Below, in pieces: positions 7,764-16,393 of a DNA stretch of 64,000 nucleotides. The position numbers were made by a program, and so were the translations under genes. The notes beneath the pieces are model-generated. The model searched no databases. It was not told the DNA's origin and worked only from the letters and a program-made list of their open reading frames with translations. Source of the DNA: Mycobacterium sp. MBM (GTDB taxonomy: Bacteria > Actinomycetota > Actinomycetes > Mycobacteriales > Mycobacteriaceae); assembly GCA_021648845.1 (NCBI GenBank), contig JAKJHY010000004.1:62001-126000 (forward strand), given 5' to 3'. Position 1 is the first letter of the stretch; each line of letters begins with the position of its first letter.

Positions 7764-9233
7764 CTACTCCGGGGTGTAGCCGAACGGCAGGAGCACGCTC
7801 TTGGACTCGCAGTAGCCCGAGATGCCCTCCGGCCCGCATTCGCGGCCGATGCCGGAGTTCTTGTATCCACCGAACGGCGCGCCCGCGTCGAAGGCGTACA
7901 TGTTGATGCCGTAGGTGCCGGTGCGGATCTGCTTGGCGATCTCCACGGCCTTGGCGTAGTCGGTGGTGTACACCGAACCGGCCAGCCCGTACACCGAGTC
8001 GTTGGCGATGCGCACGGCATCAGCCTCGTCGTCGAACGGGATGACCACCAGGACGGGTCCGAAGATCTCTTCCTGGGCGATGGTCATCGAGTTGTCCACG
8101 TCGGCGAACACGGTGGGCTGCACGAACCAGCCGCTGTCCAGGCCCTCGGGGCGCCCACCGCCGGTGACGATGCGGGCCCCCTCCTCGACGCCCTTCTTGA
8201 TGTAACCCTCGACGCGCTCGCGCTGCTTCTCGCTGATCAGCGGACCGATCATGGCGGCCGGGTCATCGGGGGTGCCGGGCGCCATCCCGGCGGCCGCGGC
8301 GGCGACCTTCTCCACGACCTCGTCGTAACGCGACCGCGGCGCCAGGATGCGGGTCTGGCCGACGCAGGCCTGCCCGGAGTTCATCAGTCCCGAGAAGATC
8401 AGCATCGGCAGCGTCGCGTCGAGGTCGGCGTCCTCCAGGACGATCGCCGCAGATTTACCGCCGAGTTCCAGCGTGCACGGCTTGAGCTTCTCGGCGGCGA
8501 TCTTGCCGATCTCCTTGCCGACCGCACTCGAGCCGGTGAAGGTGAACTTGTCCAACGCCGGGTTGTCGGTCAGCGCACGGCCTGTCTCCACACCGCCGGG
8601 CACCACCGACAGCACACCCTCGGGCAGACCGGCCTCGGCGAACACCTCGGCCATCAGGTTGGTGGTCAGCGGCGTCTCGGCGGCCGGCTTGAGCACGATG
8701 GTGCAACCGGCCAGCAGGGCCGGGCCAAGCTTGTTGGCGGCCAGGAAGAACGGCACATTCCAGGCGACGACGGCGCCGACGACACCGATGGGCTCCTTGA
8801 GCACCAGGGTCTGGCCGTACAGCCCGTCGCGGATCTCCTGCCAGGCGAACTTGTCCGCCGCCGAGGCGTAGAACTGCAGGGTCGACATGGCGGCGCCGAA
8901 TTGCATCATGTCGACGATGGTCTGCGGCTGGCCGGTCTCCAGCTTCAGCAGGTGCTTGAACTCCTCGGCGCGGGCCTCGATGAGCTCCACCGCCTTGGCC
9001 AGCACCGCCTGGCGCTCCTGCGGGGACATCCGCGGCCACGGGCCCTCGTCGAACGCCTTGCGGGCTGCGGCGCACGCGGCGTCCACATCCGCCTTCGCGG
9101 CCAGCGGAACCTGGCCGACCTTCTGCTCGGTGGCGGGGGAGAAGACCTCGATGACCTCCGAGGTCGACGGCTCGACCCACTGCCCACCGATGAACAGCTT
9201 GTCCCACGTCGTCTTGAACGCTGTCTGTGTCAT
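7764..9233 (-). CDS. Aldehyde dehydrogenase (Rv0223c type)
   Basis: An NAD(P)-dependent aldehyde dehydrogenase of 489 residues oxidising an aldehyde to the acid. Seen are DKLFIGGQWVEPSTS at the N-terminus, VVAWNVPFF, FTGSSAVGKEIG (cofactor), LELGGKSA with the general-base Glu, NSGQACVGQTRI with the nucleophilic Cys, and QEEIFGPVL. It resembles M. tuberculosis Rv0223c across its length. ATG 9233 is taken as start; a GTG 9 bases further upstream is possible. The methyltransferase gene (Rv0224c type) ends 47 bases upstream on the same strand, matching the M. tuberculosis order. Substrate unknown. Confidence 0.92.
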   Translation of the reverse strand: MTQTAFKTTWDKLFIGGQWVEPSTSEVIEVFSPATEQKVGQVPLAAKADVDAACAAARKAFDEGPWPRMSPQERQAVLAKAVELIEARAEEFKHLLKLETGQPQTIVDMMQFGAAMSTLQFYASAADKFAWQEIRDGLYGQTLVLKEPIGVVGAVVAWNVPFFLAANKLGPALLAGCTIVLKPAAETPLTTNLMAEVFAEAGLPEGVLSVVPGGVETGRALTDNPALDKFTFTGSSAVGKEIGKIAAEKLKPCTLELGGKSAAIVLEDADLDATLPMLIFSGLMNSGQACVGQTRILAPRSRYDEVVEKVAAAAAGMAPGTPDDPAAMIGPLISEKQRERVEGYIKKGVEEGARIVTGGGRPEGLDSGWFVQPTVFADVDNSMTIAQEEIFGPVLVVIPFDDEADAVRIANDSVYGLAGSVYTTDYAKAVEIAKQIRTGTYGINMYAFDAGAPFGGYKNSGIGRECGPEGISGYCESKSVLLPFGYTPE

Positions 9234-9280
9234 GGACGTCACATTACCCAGAATCCGGCGAAACGAGAACCTGTTGCAAT

Positions 9281-10042
9281 TCAGGGCTGTAACACCAGCA
9301 CCAGATTGCTCACCGCGAATTCCCGCAGGCCCGGCACCGCCGTCAGCCACCAGGCCCATCGCGGGTGGTAGCGAGGGAATGCGTCGACCAGCGCACCGGT
9401 CGAGCGTGCCCACCGCAACCCGTCGGCCGCCGAGACCGCGAACAACGACGAGCCGTAGTCGTTCTTCGGCCGGTGCCCGTGCTTGCGGGTGTACCGCTCG
9501 GCGGCCCGCGCCCCGCCCAGATAGTGCGTCATCCCCATTTCGTGACCGCCGAACGGTCCCAGCCACACCGTGTAGGACAGCACCGCCAGCCCGCCCGGCC
9601 GGGTGACCCGCAGCATCTCGTTGCCCAGCTGCCAGGGATGGCGTACGTGCTCGGCGACATTGGAGGACAGGCAGATGTCGACGCTGTCGTCGGCGAACGG
9701 CAGCGCGGTGCCGGAGGCCCGGACGAAGGTGCCCCCACCCGGTTCGCCGGCGGGCCCCGCGTGCATCTCTTTCGGGTCCGGCTCGACGCCGATGTAGTGC
9801 ATCCCGGCAGCGGTGAACGCCGATGCGAAATATCCGGGACCCCCGCCGACGTCGAGCACGGTCCGGCCGGCCACCGAAGTGGCGCTGCACCCGGCCCACA
9901 GGTCGGCGACCATCTCGACGGTATCGGTGGCCAGCGCCCCGTAGAACCGGGCCGGGTCGGATTGTTCGTACCGGAAGGCGTTGAGCAGGCCGACCGATCG
10001 ACGCAGGTTGGCCCGGCGGGCGAAGTCACGGGTGGGCCGCAC
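9281..10042 (-). CDS. SAM-dependent methyltransferase (Rv0224c type)
   Basis: A class I methyltransferase of 253 residues. Motif I is VLDVGGGPGYFASAF, followed by the acidic residue in YIGVEPDP, and motif post-I/II is LPFADDSVDICLSSNVAEHV. It matches Rv0224c in length and position and in being divergent from the glycosyltransferase. The start is a GTG at 10042, 48 bases from the divergent ATG. In mycobacteria it lies in a conserved envelope cluster and is suspected to modify a cell-wall lipid or glycan. The substrate is not shown by the sequence. Confidence 0.88.
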   Translation of the reverse strand: MRPTRDFARRANLRRSVGLLNAFRYEQSDPARFYGALATDTVEMVADLWAGCSATSVAGRTVLDVGGGPGYFASAFTAAGMHYIGVEPDPKEMHAGPAGEPGGGTFVRASGTALPFADDSVDICLSSNVAEHVRHPWQLGNEMLRVTRPGGLAVLSYTVWLGPFGGHEMGMTHYLGGARAAERYTRKHGHRPKNDYGSSLFAVSAADGLRWARSTGALVDAFPRYHPRWAWWLTAVPGLREFAVSNLVLVLQP

Positions 10043-10090
10043 CCGGTCAGCCTAGGGGTTGCCGGCGGGCCGGTTAGGCTGGGCGACGTT

Positions 10091-11263
10091 ATGCCCAGAG
10101 CCTCCCGTGACCCCCACGTGCAGCGTGTGCTGCTGCTGGGCTGGCGCGACACGGGCCACCCACAGGGCGGCGGCAGCGAGGCCTATCTGCAGCGCATCGG
10201 CGCCCAGTTGGCCGCGTCCGGGGTGGCGGTCACCCTGCGCACCGCGCGCTACCCGGGGGCCGCGCGCCGCGACACCCTCGACGGGGTCACCGTCAGCCGG
10301 GGCGGCGGGCCGTACTCGGTCTACATCTGGGCGGGGCTGGCGATGGTGGCGGCCCGGCTGGGTCTGGGTCCGCTGCGCCGGGTCCGGCCCGATGTCATCG
10401 TCGACACCCAGAACGGCATCCCATTCCTGGCGCGGCTCGCCTACGGCCGACGCTCGGTGCTGCTGGTGCATCACTGCCACCGTGAGCAGTGGCCGGTGGC
10501 GGGCCGGCGCACCGGCCGGTTCGGCTGGTTCGTCGAATCGCGGCTGTCCCCGGCACTGCACCGCCGCAACCAGTACGTGACGGTGTCGCTGCCGTCGGCG
10601 CGTGAGCTCACCGAACTGGGCGTCACCCCGGCCCATATCGCCGTGGTGCGCAACGGGCTCGACGACGCGCCGCGGGCGTCGTTGACCGCCCGACGTTCTG
10701 CCACCCCACGGGTGGCGGTGCTGTCCCGGCTGGTTCCGCACAAGCAGATCGAGGACGCCCTCGATGCGGTGGCGGCGCTGCGCTCCCGGATCCCGGGTTT
10801 GCACCTGGACATCGTCGGCGGCGGATGGTGGGAGCAGCGTCTGGTCGACCATGCCGCGGCGTTGGGTATCGCCGATGCCGTGACCTTCCACGGTCATATC
10901 GACGACGAGGCCAAACATCATGTGGTGCAGCGCAGTTGGGTGCATCTGATGCCATCCCGCAAGGAGGGGTGGGGGCTGGCCGTCATCGAGGCCGCTCAGC
11001 ACGGCGTCCCGACCATCGGCTATCGCAGCTCCGGTGGGTTGACCGACTCCGTGGTCGACGGTGTCACCGGGTTGCTGGTGGACGGTCCCGAGGATTTGGT
11101 CGAATGCCTGCGCCGGCTGCTCACCGACCCGGTGCTGCGCGATGAACTCGGCGCCAAGGCGCGGGCCCGTAGCGCCGAATTCTCCTGGGCGCTGAGCGCC
11201 GAGGCGATGCGCACCGTGCTGGAGTCGGTGCATGCGGGTCGCTACGTCAGCGGCGTCGTCTGA
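10091..11263 (+). CDS. Glycosyltransferase family 4 type (Rv0225)
   Basis: A GT-B fold glycosyltransferase of 390 residues. Evidence includes the N-terminal Rossmann strand VLLLGWRDTGHPQGGGSEAY, with the GGGSE loop, VDTQNGIPFLARLAYG, then VLSRLVPHKQIEDAL and the C-terminal donor-site segment SRKEGWGLAVIEAAQHGVPT with the conserved EAAQ glutamate. It closely matches Rv0225. It is the first gene of a conserved mycobacterial envelope cluster with the Rv0226c membrane protein, PgfA and TmaT. The donor and acceptor sugars are unknown. It ends 5 bases before a palindromic repeat that separates it from the convergent membrane protein gene. Confidence 0.9.
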   Translation: MPRASRDPHVQRVLLLGWRDTGHPQGGGSEAYLQRIGAQLAASGVAVTLRTARYPGAARRDTLDGVTVSRGGGPYSVYIWAGLAMVAARLGLGPLRRVRPDVIVDTQNGIPFLARLAYGRRSVLLVHHCHREQWPVAGRRTGRFGWFVESRLSPALHRRNQYVTVSLPSARELTELGVTPAHIAVVRNGLDDAPRASLTARRSATPRVAVLSRLVPHKQIEDALDAVAALRSRIPGLHLDIVGGGWWEQRLVDHAAALGIADAVTFHGHIDDEAKHHVVQRSWVHLMPSRKEGWGLAVIEAAQHGVPTIGYRSSGGLTDSVVDGVTGLLVDGPEDLVECLRRLLTDPVLRDELGAKARARSAEFSWALSAEAMRTVLESVHAGRYVSGVV

Positions 11264-11268
11264 CCGCG

Positions 11269-11325
11269 CGAAACAGCATTCCGGACGGCAAAGTGCGAGT
11301 AGACGCCGTCTGGAATGCTGTTTCG
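11269..11325 (-). repeat. 57-bp palindromic repeat, family I, copy 1
   Basis: Arms of 21 bases (11269-11289 and 11305-11325, core CGAAACAGCATTCC) pair fully if one G-T pair is allowed, with a 15-base loop. Read on the minus strand it matches 27296-27352 at 49 of 57 positions by hand alignment, including the loop. It lies between convergent genes. Confidence 0.8.
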
Positions 11326-11364
11326 GCGGTGGGTGTTTCGGCAGTGGGGTCAGCGGCGGTGGGG

Positions 11365-12975
11365 TCAGCGGCGACGGGAGACCAGCGCACCCACACCGGC
11401 GCCGACCAGGATGACCAGCCACAGCGCATGCGCAGCGATCAGCAGCGGCCGTCCCGACGCCGCCGGCGCCGTCCCGCCGACGTCGTAGAGGGTGATATCG
11501 CCGTCGCGGTAGGCCACCGGCAGGTCCAACGCGGCCGAGCCCGATTCCACCACCACCCAGCCCACACCGGCCTCGGCCAGTTCGCGCAACGACGCTCCGT
11601 CGAGCAACATCCGGGTGGCCTCCCGGCCCCGGGCACCCTCGCCGGGCACCGTCTGCCCGCCGATCACCAGATCTCCGCTGCTGAGAACCTCCGCAGACAC
11701 CCAGCGCGGTAACGGGTCGAGCACCGGAGCGGCTCCCGCCCAGTCGAAACGGCGCATGCTGTCCGGGGGCAGCACCGCCACCGGGCGCGGGTCGGCATTG
11801 ATCATCGCGGCCACCGTCGGCCAGCCGGGGGGATAGGTCACCGCCCGCATCTGCCCGCCGACGCCCCAGGCCAGATCGGGCAGCACCGCGATCAGGGCCA
11901 CGCAGGCCAACACCGCCGCGGGTCGGCCCAGCCGGGCGATCCCGGCGGCGGCCAGCGCGTAACCCGGTGCCGCCAGCGCCACCCACTTCTGCCCGTCGCG
12001 CAGCAATCCCAGCCCCGGCACGGCGCGCATCACGGTCTCCAGTGCGGCCATCCCGGGCCCGGTGGCCATCGCCGCGGGCGCCACCACCGCGACGACGGCC
12101 AGCACCAGCAGCGGGCGGGCCTGCGGGCACCGCAGCGCCACCGGCAGCCCCACGAGCACGACGGTCACCAGCACCGCGGTGGCGAGTAGCGCGAAAAGTG
12201 TGGTGCGGGAATCCGGTACGGCCTCGCCGTTCCAGATACCGGCCAGGCCGGCGAGGCTGCCCAGGGTGCCCAGGCCGGGCTCGGCGCGGGCGGCGAACGC
12301 CGTCACCCCGGCGCCGGCCGTCGAGGACAGCGAGTCGGCGACCGCCGCGGCCACCAGCCACGGTGACGCCGCTCCGAGGGCGCCCAGTGCCGTGACCGCG
12401 ACAGCGGGCCACCCCCGGGCGCAGGTCAGCGCCACCACGGTCGCCAATATGAGCCCGGTCGGGGTGAGGCCAGCCAGCGCCATCCAGAACACCAGCGCCC
12501 AGTACCGCCGCTGCAACATCATTGCGGCCACCCAGGGCAGGCAGCCGTAGCCGACCAGCAGGCTCCAGTGGCCCTGCAGCAGGCGCTCGGCCACGTACGG
12601 ATTCCAGATGAGCAGCGTGGCCGCCACACACTGCCCGGCCAGCCCCGTGTCCGGAAGCACCTCGGCGACCAGTCGCGCCGCGCCCCAGCCGGCCAGCCAC
12701 AGCCCGCCGACCAGCAGCAGCTTGACCAGCACGCCACCGTCGATCACCTGTGACAGCAACGCGACGACGAAGTCCTGCGGCAGCGCGCGGGGGGCGGCCT
12801 GGGTCAGCCCGAGGGCGGCGTCGGACAGGTGTGAGCGCGGGGTGGAGACGGCGTCGCGCAGCAGCAGATAGCCCGGGCCCAGCAGCGGGCCGGTGACCAG
12901 CAGCGCCAGGACAAGCGAATACGCAGGCGGGATCCACCGCCGGGACGCGGCGGTCGGTGCGGCGGGAGCCCTCAG
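11365..12975 (-). CDS. Polytopic membrane protein (Rv0226c type)
   Basis: A hydrophobic protein of about 536 residues with roughly ten predicted membrane segments (for example SLVLALLVTGPLLGPGYLLL at the start and LLIAAHALWLVILVGAGVGA at the end) and a C-terminal extracytoplasmic domain containing DSMRRFDWAGAAPVLDPLPR. It has the look of a GT-C or similar envelope membrane enzyme and matches Rv0226c in place. No ATG, GTG or TTG occurs in frame near the N-terminus; the best start is CTG at 12975, whose bases overlap the TGA stop of pgfA (CTGA), suggesting translational coupling. Partner of PgfA and TmaT in the mycolate-transport neighbourhood. Function unproven. Confidence 0.8.
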   Translation of the reverse strand: MRAPAAPTAASRRWIPPAYSLVLALLVTGPLLGPGYLLLRDAVSTPRSHLSDAALGLTQAAPRALPQDFVVALLSQVIDGGVLVKLLLVGGLWLAGWGAARLVAEVLPDTGLAGQCVAATLLIWNPYVAERLLQGHWSLLVGYGCLPWVAAMMLQRRYWALVFWMALAGLTPTGLILATVVALTCARGWPAVAVTALGALGAASPWLVAAAVADSLSSTAGAGVTAFAARAEPGLGTLGSLAGLAGIWNGEAVPDSRTTLFALLATAVLVTVVLVGLPVALRCPQARPLLVLAVVAVVAPAAMATGPGMAALETVMRAVPGLGLLRDGQKWVALAAPGYALAAAGIARLGRPAAVLACVALIAVLPDLAWGVGGQMRAVTYPPGWPTVAAMINADPRPVAVLPPDSMRRFDWAGAAPVLDPLPRWVSAEVLSSGDLVIGGQTVPGEGARGREATRMLLDGASLRELAEAGVGWVVVESGSAALDLPVAYRDGDITLYDVGGTAPAASGRPLLIAAHALWLVILVGAGVGALVSRRR

Positions 12976-14183
12976 ACCGGTCGGTCCGGCGGCAGGTCGG
13001 TGGGCCGCCGGGTCGGGATCTTCTCGGTCTGTGCCTCGGCGGCAGGCATCGGCCCGGATTCGTCGTCGCGGCGCCCGAAGAATCCGCGGTCCGTTCCGTC
13101 CAGACCCGGATCGATCAACGCGGCCTCCGCGCGCAGCGCGAACGAGCCCAGCAGCACGCCACCCACCAGGGTCACCAGCCCCAGCGCGGTGAAGGTGATC
13201 GGAAGAACCCGGCTCCACAACGCCAGATGGTCGGACTCGTCGCGGGCGGCGGCCACCTGGGATTCGACCGTCTCCTCGGTGGAGGTCACGGTGAAGTCGG
13301 CGAAGGTCACTTCGGGCTTGAGCGCCTCGCGCGCGTAGTAGTGGAACCCGTGCTCCTTGGCCCGCACGATGGTGCCGGTCACCGGGTCGACCCAGAAGGT
13401 GCGCTGCGCGGCGTAGTAGCGCGTCATGGTGATCGGGTCTTCGGGGTTCTCGGCCTCCACACCCCACAGCGAGGCGCGCGCGGTCACTTCGGCGTCCTCG
13501 TCGTTGTCGTACAGCGACGCGTATTTGACCGGTTCGACCAGCTTGCCGTCGGCGTCGTAGCCGATGTTCTGGGTGAAGCGGAAGGTGGTCAGCCCGTTGA
13601 CATCTTCTTCGCCGTCGTAGTTGGCGTCGAACGCCTTCTGCGCGATCGGATCGAAGTACGGGTAGGTCTTCTTCTCGGTGTCGAACGGGAAGCGGTAGGA
13701 CAGGCCGTCGTGCGGCAACGCGACATTGGTCGGTGGGTTGTCGTCCTCGATGGTGCGTGGTTTCTGCACGGCGCCACCGGGGTTGGTGTCGCTGGATACC
13801 GCCATCGCAGTGGCGCGGTCCAGGGTGACGGTGTCGACCATCGCCAGCAGCAGACCTTCGTCCTGCTGCTTGTCGGTGCGTCGCAGCGAACTACCGACCT
13901 GCAATGTCACCACGTCGGCATTGGCCGGTGCCTCGACACTGAGCTGCTGCTGCAGGGCCACCGGGACGTTCTCGTTGATGACGAAGCGCTCCGGGGACGA
14001 CAGGGACGCCGGATCGAGGGCGGTGCCGGTGCCCTCGCTCATCAGGTCCGCGTCGAGATCGAGCGGGATCTTGGCGATCTTGCCGTGGGTGTATGTGGAC
14101 AGCAGCAGAGCTGCGATCAACAGGGCAGCACCCAGCCCCAGTAGTGCACATGCGGCATATCGCAGGGCTACGGCGCGGTTCAA
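12972..14183 (-). CDS. pgfA: PgfA / DUF3068 (PorA-like) membrane protein
   Basis: A 403-residue protein with a membrane segment at both ends (about residues 5-27, and near LPITFTALGLVTLVGGVLLGS) enclosing a large periplasmic DUF3068 domain. It matches Rv0227c/MSMEG_0317. The M. smegmatis protein has been reported as polar growth factor PgfA, interacting with MmpL3 in trehalose monomycolate transport, and DUF3068 proteins are also linked to lipomannan/lipoarabinomannan maturation. The TTG at 14183 is chosen: it is preceded by GGGAGCAGGGG and gives the N-terminus seen in homologues (M-NR-VALRY). The C-terminal tail is cytoplasmic and Arg/Pro rich. It is co-transcribed with the downstream membrane protein, sharing 4 bases. 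Confidence 0.92.
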   Translation of the reverse strand: MNRAVALRYAACALLGLGAALLIAALLLSTYTHGKIAKIPLDLDADLMSEGTGTALDPASLSSPERFVINENVPVALQQQLSVEAPANADVVTLQVGSSLRRTDKQQDEGLLLAMVDTVTLDRATAMAVSSDTNPGGAVQKPRTIEDDNPPTNVALPHDGLSYRFPFDTEKKTYPYFDPIAQKAFDANYDGEEDVNGLTTFRFTQNIGYDADGKLVEPVKYASLYDNDEDAEVTARASLWGVEAENPEDPITMTRYYAAQRTFWVDPVTGTIVRAKEHGFHYYAREALKPEVTFADFTVTSTEETVESQVAAARDESDHLALWSRVLPITFTALGLVTLVGGVLLGSFALRAEAALIDPGLDGTDRGFFGRRDDESGPMPAAEAQTEKIPTRRPTDLPPDRPV

Positions 14184-14270
14184 CCCCTGCTCCCTTCGGT
14201 CGCTGACGACCCTAACAGCACTCCGTAAGGGCGATAACTGTGACGATGCAGATCGGGCACACTGGTCCCC

Positions 14271-15437
14271 ATGACGGCGCCCGGTGAACGCACCACCAAC
14301 GTCGCCACCCGCGGTTTCCTGCCCGCTGTCGAAGGTATGCGGGCGTGTGCCGCCGTCGGGGTCGTCATCACCCATGTGGCCTTCCAGACCGGTAACACCG
14401 GTGGTGTCAGCGGCCGGCTGCTGGGCCGTTTCGACCTGGCTGTGGCGGTGTTCTTCGCACTGTCCGGTTTCCTGCTGTGGCGAGGGCACGCCGCCGCCGA
14501 ACGCGGCCTGCGGCACCGCCCACCGACCGGGCACTATCTGCGCTCGCGGCTGGTCCGCATCATGCCGGGCTATCTGGTGGCCGTGATCGTCATCCTCACG
14601 CTGATGCCCGACGCGAACGCCGATCGCACGGTGTGGCTGGCAAATCTGACGCTCACCCAGATCTATGTGCCGCTGACGCTGACCTCCGGGCTCACCCAGA
14701 TGTGGAGTCTGTCGGTGGAGGTCTGCTTCTACCTCGTCCTCCCGGTGCTGGCACTGCTGGCCAGACGGTTGCCGGTGCCGGCGCGCATCCCGGCTGTCAT
14801 CGGCATGGCGGTGGCGAGCCTGGCCTGGGGACTGATCCCGTTCGACCCGCCCTACGGTGTCAACCCGCTGAATTGGCCGCCGGCGTTCTTCTCCTGGTTC
14901 GCCGCGGGCATCGTGCTGGCCGAGTTGTCGGTGAGCCGGGTCGGCTGGGCGCATCGGTGGGCCCGACGCCGGCTGCCGATGGCGGCGCTGGCGCTGGGCG
15001 CGTTTGTCGTGGCGGCCTCGCCGCTGGCCGGTCCGGAGGGGTTGACGCCGGGCACCGTCGGGCAGTTCGTCGTCAAGATCACCATGGGCGCGGTCGTGGC
15101 GGGTGCGCTGCTGGCCCCGTTGGTGCTGGACGCACCGGACACCGCGCACCGGGTGCTGGGCAGTCCGGTGATGGTGACACTGGGTCGCTGGTCCTACGGA
15201 CTGTTCATCTGGCACTTGGCCGCGCTGGCGATGGTGTTCCCGGTCATGGGGTACTTCCCGTTCAACGGGCACATGCCGGTGGTGTTGGTGCTGACATTGG
15301 TGTTCGGTTTCGCGATCGCCGCGGTGAGCTACGCGCTGGTCGAGTCGCCGTGTCGGGAGGCGCTGCGCCGCTGGGAGGCACGGCATCACCGCAGCGCGCC
15401 GCGCGACAGTGCGGTGGCCGACACCGCGGCGTCGTAA
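14271..15437 (+). CDS. tmaT: TmaT-type acyltransferase 3 membrane protein
   Basis: An acyltransferase-3 family integral membrane protein of 388 residues. The catalytic His lies in the first membrane segment (VVITHVAFQTGN), followed by FFALSGFLLWR and RSRLVRIMPGYLVA; MWSLSVEVCFYLVLP is a second signature, and about ten membrane helices are visible. It matches Rv0228/MSMEG_0319, which acetylates trehalose monomycolate before MmpL3-dependent export. It is divergent from pgfA across an 87-base gap, forming a conserved functional unit for mycolate trafficking. Confidence 0.9.
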   Translation: MTAPGERTTNVATRGFLPAVEGMRACAAVGVVITHVAFQTGNTGGVSGRLLGRFDLAVAVFFALSGFLLWRGHAAAERGLRHRPPTGHYLRSRLVRIMPGYLVAVIVILTLMPDANADRTVWLANLTLTQIYVPLTLTSGLTQMWSLSVEVCFYLVLPVLALLARRLPVPARIPAVIGMAVASLAWGLIPFDPPYGVNPLNWPPAFFSWFAAGIVLAELSVSRVGWAHRWARRRLPMAALALGAFVVAASPLAGPEGLTPGTVGQFVVKITMGAVVAGALLAPLVLDAPDTAHRVLGSPVMVTLGRWSYGLFIWHLAALAMVFPVMGYFPFNGHMPVVLVLTLVFGFAIAAVSYALVESPCREALRRWEARHHRSAPRDSAVADTAAS

Positions 15438-15483
15438 CCGCCGGCCCAGGGGGCGGGTATCGACATCTACCCGGTACCACGGG

Positions 15484-15489
15484 TACCGT
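15484..15489 (+). promoter_or_regulatory. Probable -10 of a leaderless promoter
   Basis: TACCGT ends 7 bases before the ATG at 15497, and no Shine-Dalgarno sequence is present. It would drive the two-gene hydrolase/reductase operon. Confidence 0.35.
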
Positions 15490-15496
15490 TTCCACG

Positions 15497-16393
15497 ATGG
15501 ACATGTTGGACACCGACACCCCCGACGGTGCGGCGATCGCCTTGCACGCGCGAGCGGTGCAGTTCGACCTCACCGACGTGCCTGCTCAGTGCGTGTACAA
15601 CGACCCGTATGCGTCGCATCTGTACAACGGACTCAGCCTGCTGCTGCCCGCGGGCGAGGAATGGTTCGTCTCGATCCTGAAAGAGGCGCTGCCGCTCATC
15701 GAGGACGAGAAACTGCGCGAAGACGTCATCGGCTTCATGGGCCAGGAAGCCATGCACGCCAACGCCCATACCGGTATCAACGACTACCTACAGCGGCACG
15801 GCATCGACCCGACCCCGGTGATCGACCGCGCCAACTGGGTTTTCGGCAACCTGCTCGGACCGCGTGAGGTGACCGGCGCCAAGGCGCACAACTATCTGGT
15901 GGAGCGGTTGGCGGTGATGGCCGCGCTGGAACACATCTTCTCCTTCCTCGGCGACTGGGTGCTCAACGCGGAGGGGCTCAACGGTCGCACCGCGCATCCG
16001 ACCGTGGTCGATCTGCTGCGCTGGCACGGCGCCGAAGAAGTGGAGCACCGCATGGTCTCCCACGATGTGCTGCGCTACTTCGATCACAACTACGCGCGCC
16101 GGGCCTGGGCGCAGGTCGTCGCCGGACCGATGCTGCTGTACTTACTGTGGCAGGCCACCCGATACCTGATGCGCGTGGACCCGAACCTGGACATGTCGCG
16201 CCGTAAGCGCAAGGCGATCTGGCGCGGCCTGATCCGCTCCGGGCGGCGCGGCGTGACGCCCTCGGTGATGCATACCACGTGGCGTGGGCTGCAATACTTT
16301 TCACCGCGGTACCACCCCGGCGATGTCGGTGATACCGCGCAGGCCGTCGCCTACCTCGCCGCCTCTCCGGCCGCGCGGGCCGCGCAGAGATGA
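15497..16393 (+). CDS. Predicted metal-dependent hydrolase (PF10118 type)
   Basis: A 298-residue protein of the predicted metal-dependent hydrolase family. It has a ferritin-like pattern of Glu and His residues: GQEAMHANAHTGIN, ALEHIFSFLGDW and RWHGAEEVEHRMVSHDV, which could build a di-metal site. A short hydrophobic helix (VVAGPMLLYLLWQATRYLM) suggests membrane association. Its stop overlaps the start of a ferredoxin-type reductase (ATGA), so the two are translationally coupled. I infer a redox enzyme (oxygenase or desaturase-like) fed by that reductase rather than a hydrolase. No substrate is known. Confidence 0.8.
   Translation: MDMLDTDTPDGAAIALHARAVQFDLTDVPAQCVYNDPYASHLYNGLSLLLPAGEEWFVSILKEALPLIEDEKLREDVIGFMGQEAMHANAHTGINDYLQRHGIDPTPVIDRANWVFGNLLGPREVTGAKAHNYLVERLAVMAALEHIFSFLGDWVLNAEGLNGRTAHPTVVDLLRWHGAEEVEHRMVSHDVLRYFDHNYARRAWAQVVAGPMLLYLLWQATRYLMRVDPNLDMSRRKRKAIWRGLIRSGRRGVTPSVMHTTWRGLQYFSPRYHPGDVGDTAQAVAYLAASPAARAAQR

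Noticed and set aside
7656..9371. A 571-codon open frame opposite the aldehyde dehydrogenase
   Set aside because: Antisense shadow. The minus strand has all catalytic motifs of aldehyde dehydrogenase.
10052..12937. A 961-codon minus-strand frame spanning the glycosyltransferase and Rv0226c-type genes
   Set aside because: It crosses two real genes in the wrong frame or strand and passes straight through a palindromic repeat. The repetitive Arg/Gly/Ala text is not protein-like.
12957..14144. A 395-codon open frame opposite pgfA
   Set aside because: Antisense shadow of the DUF3068 domain; no recognisable motif or ribosome binding site.
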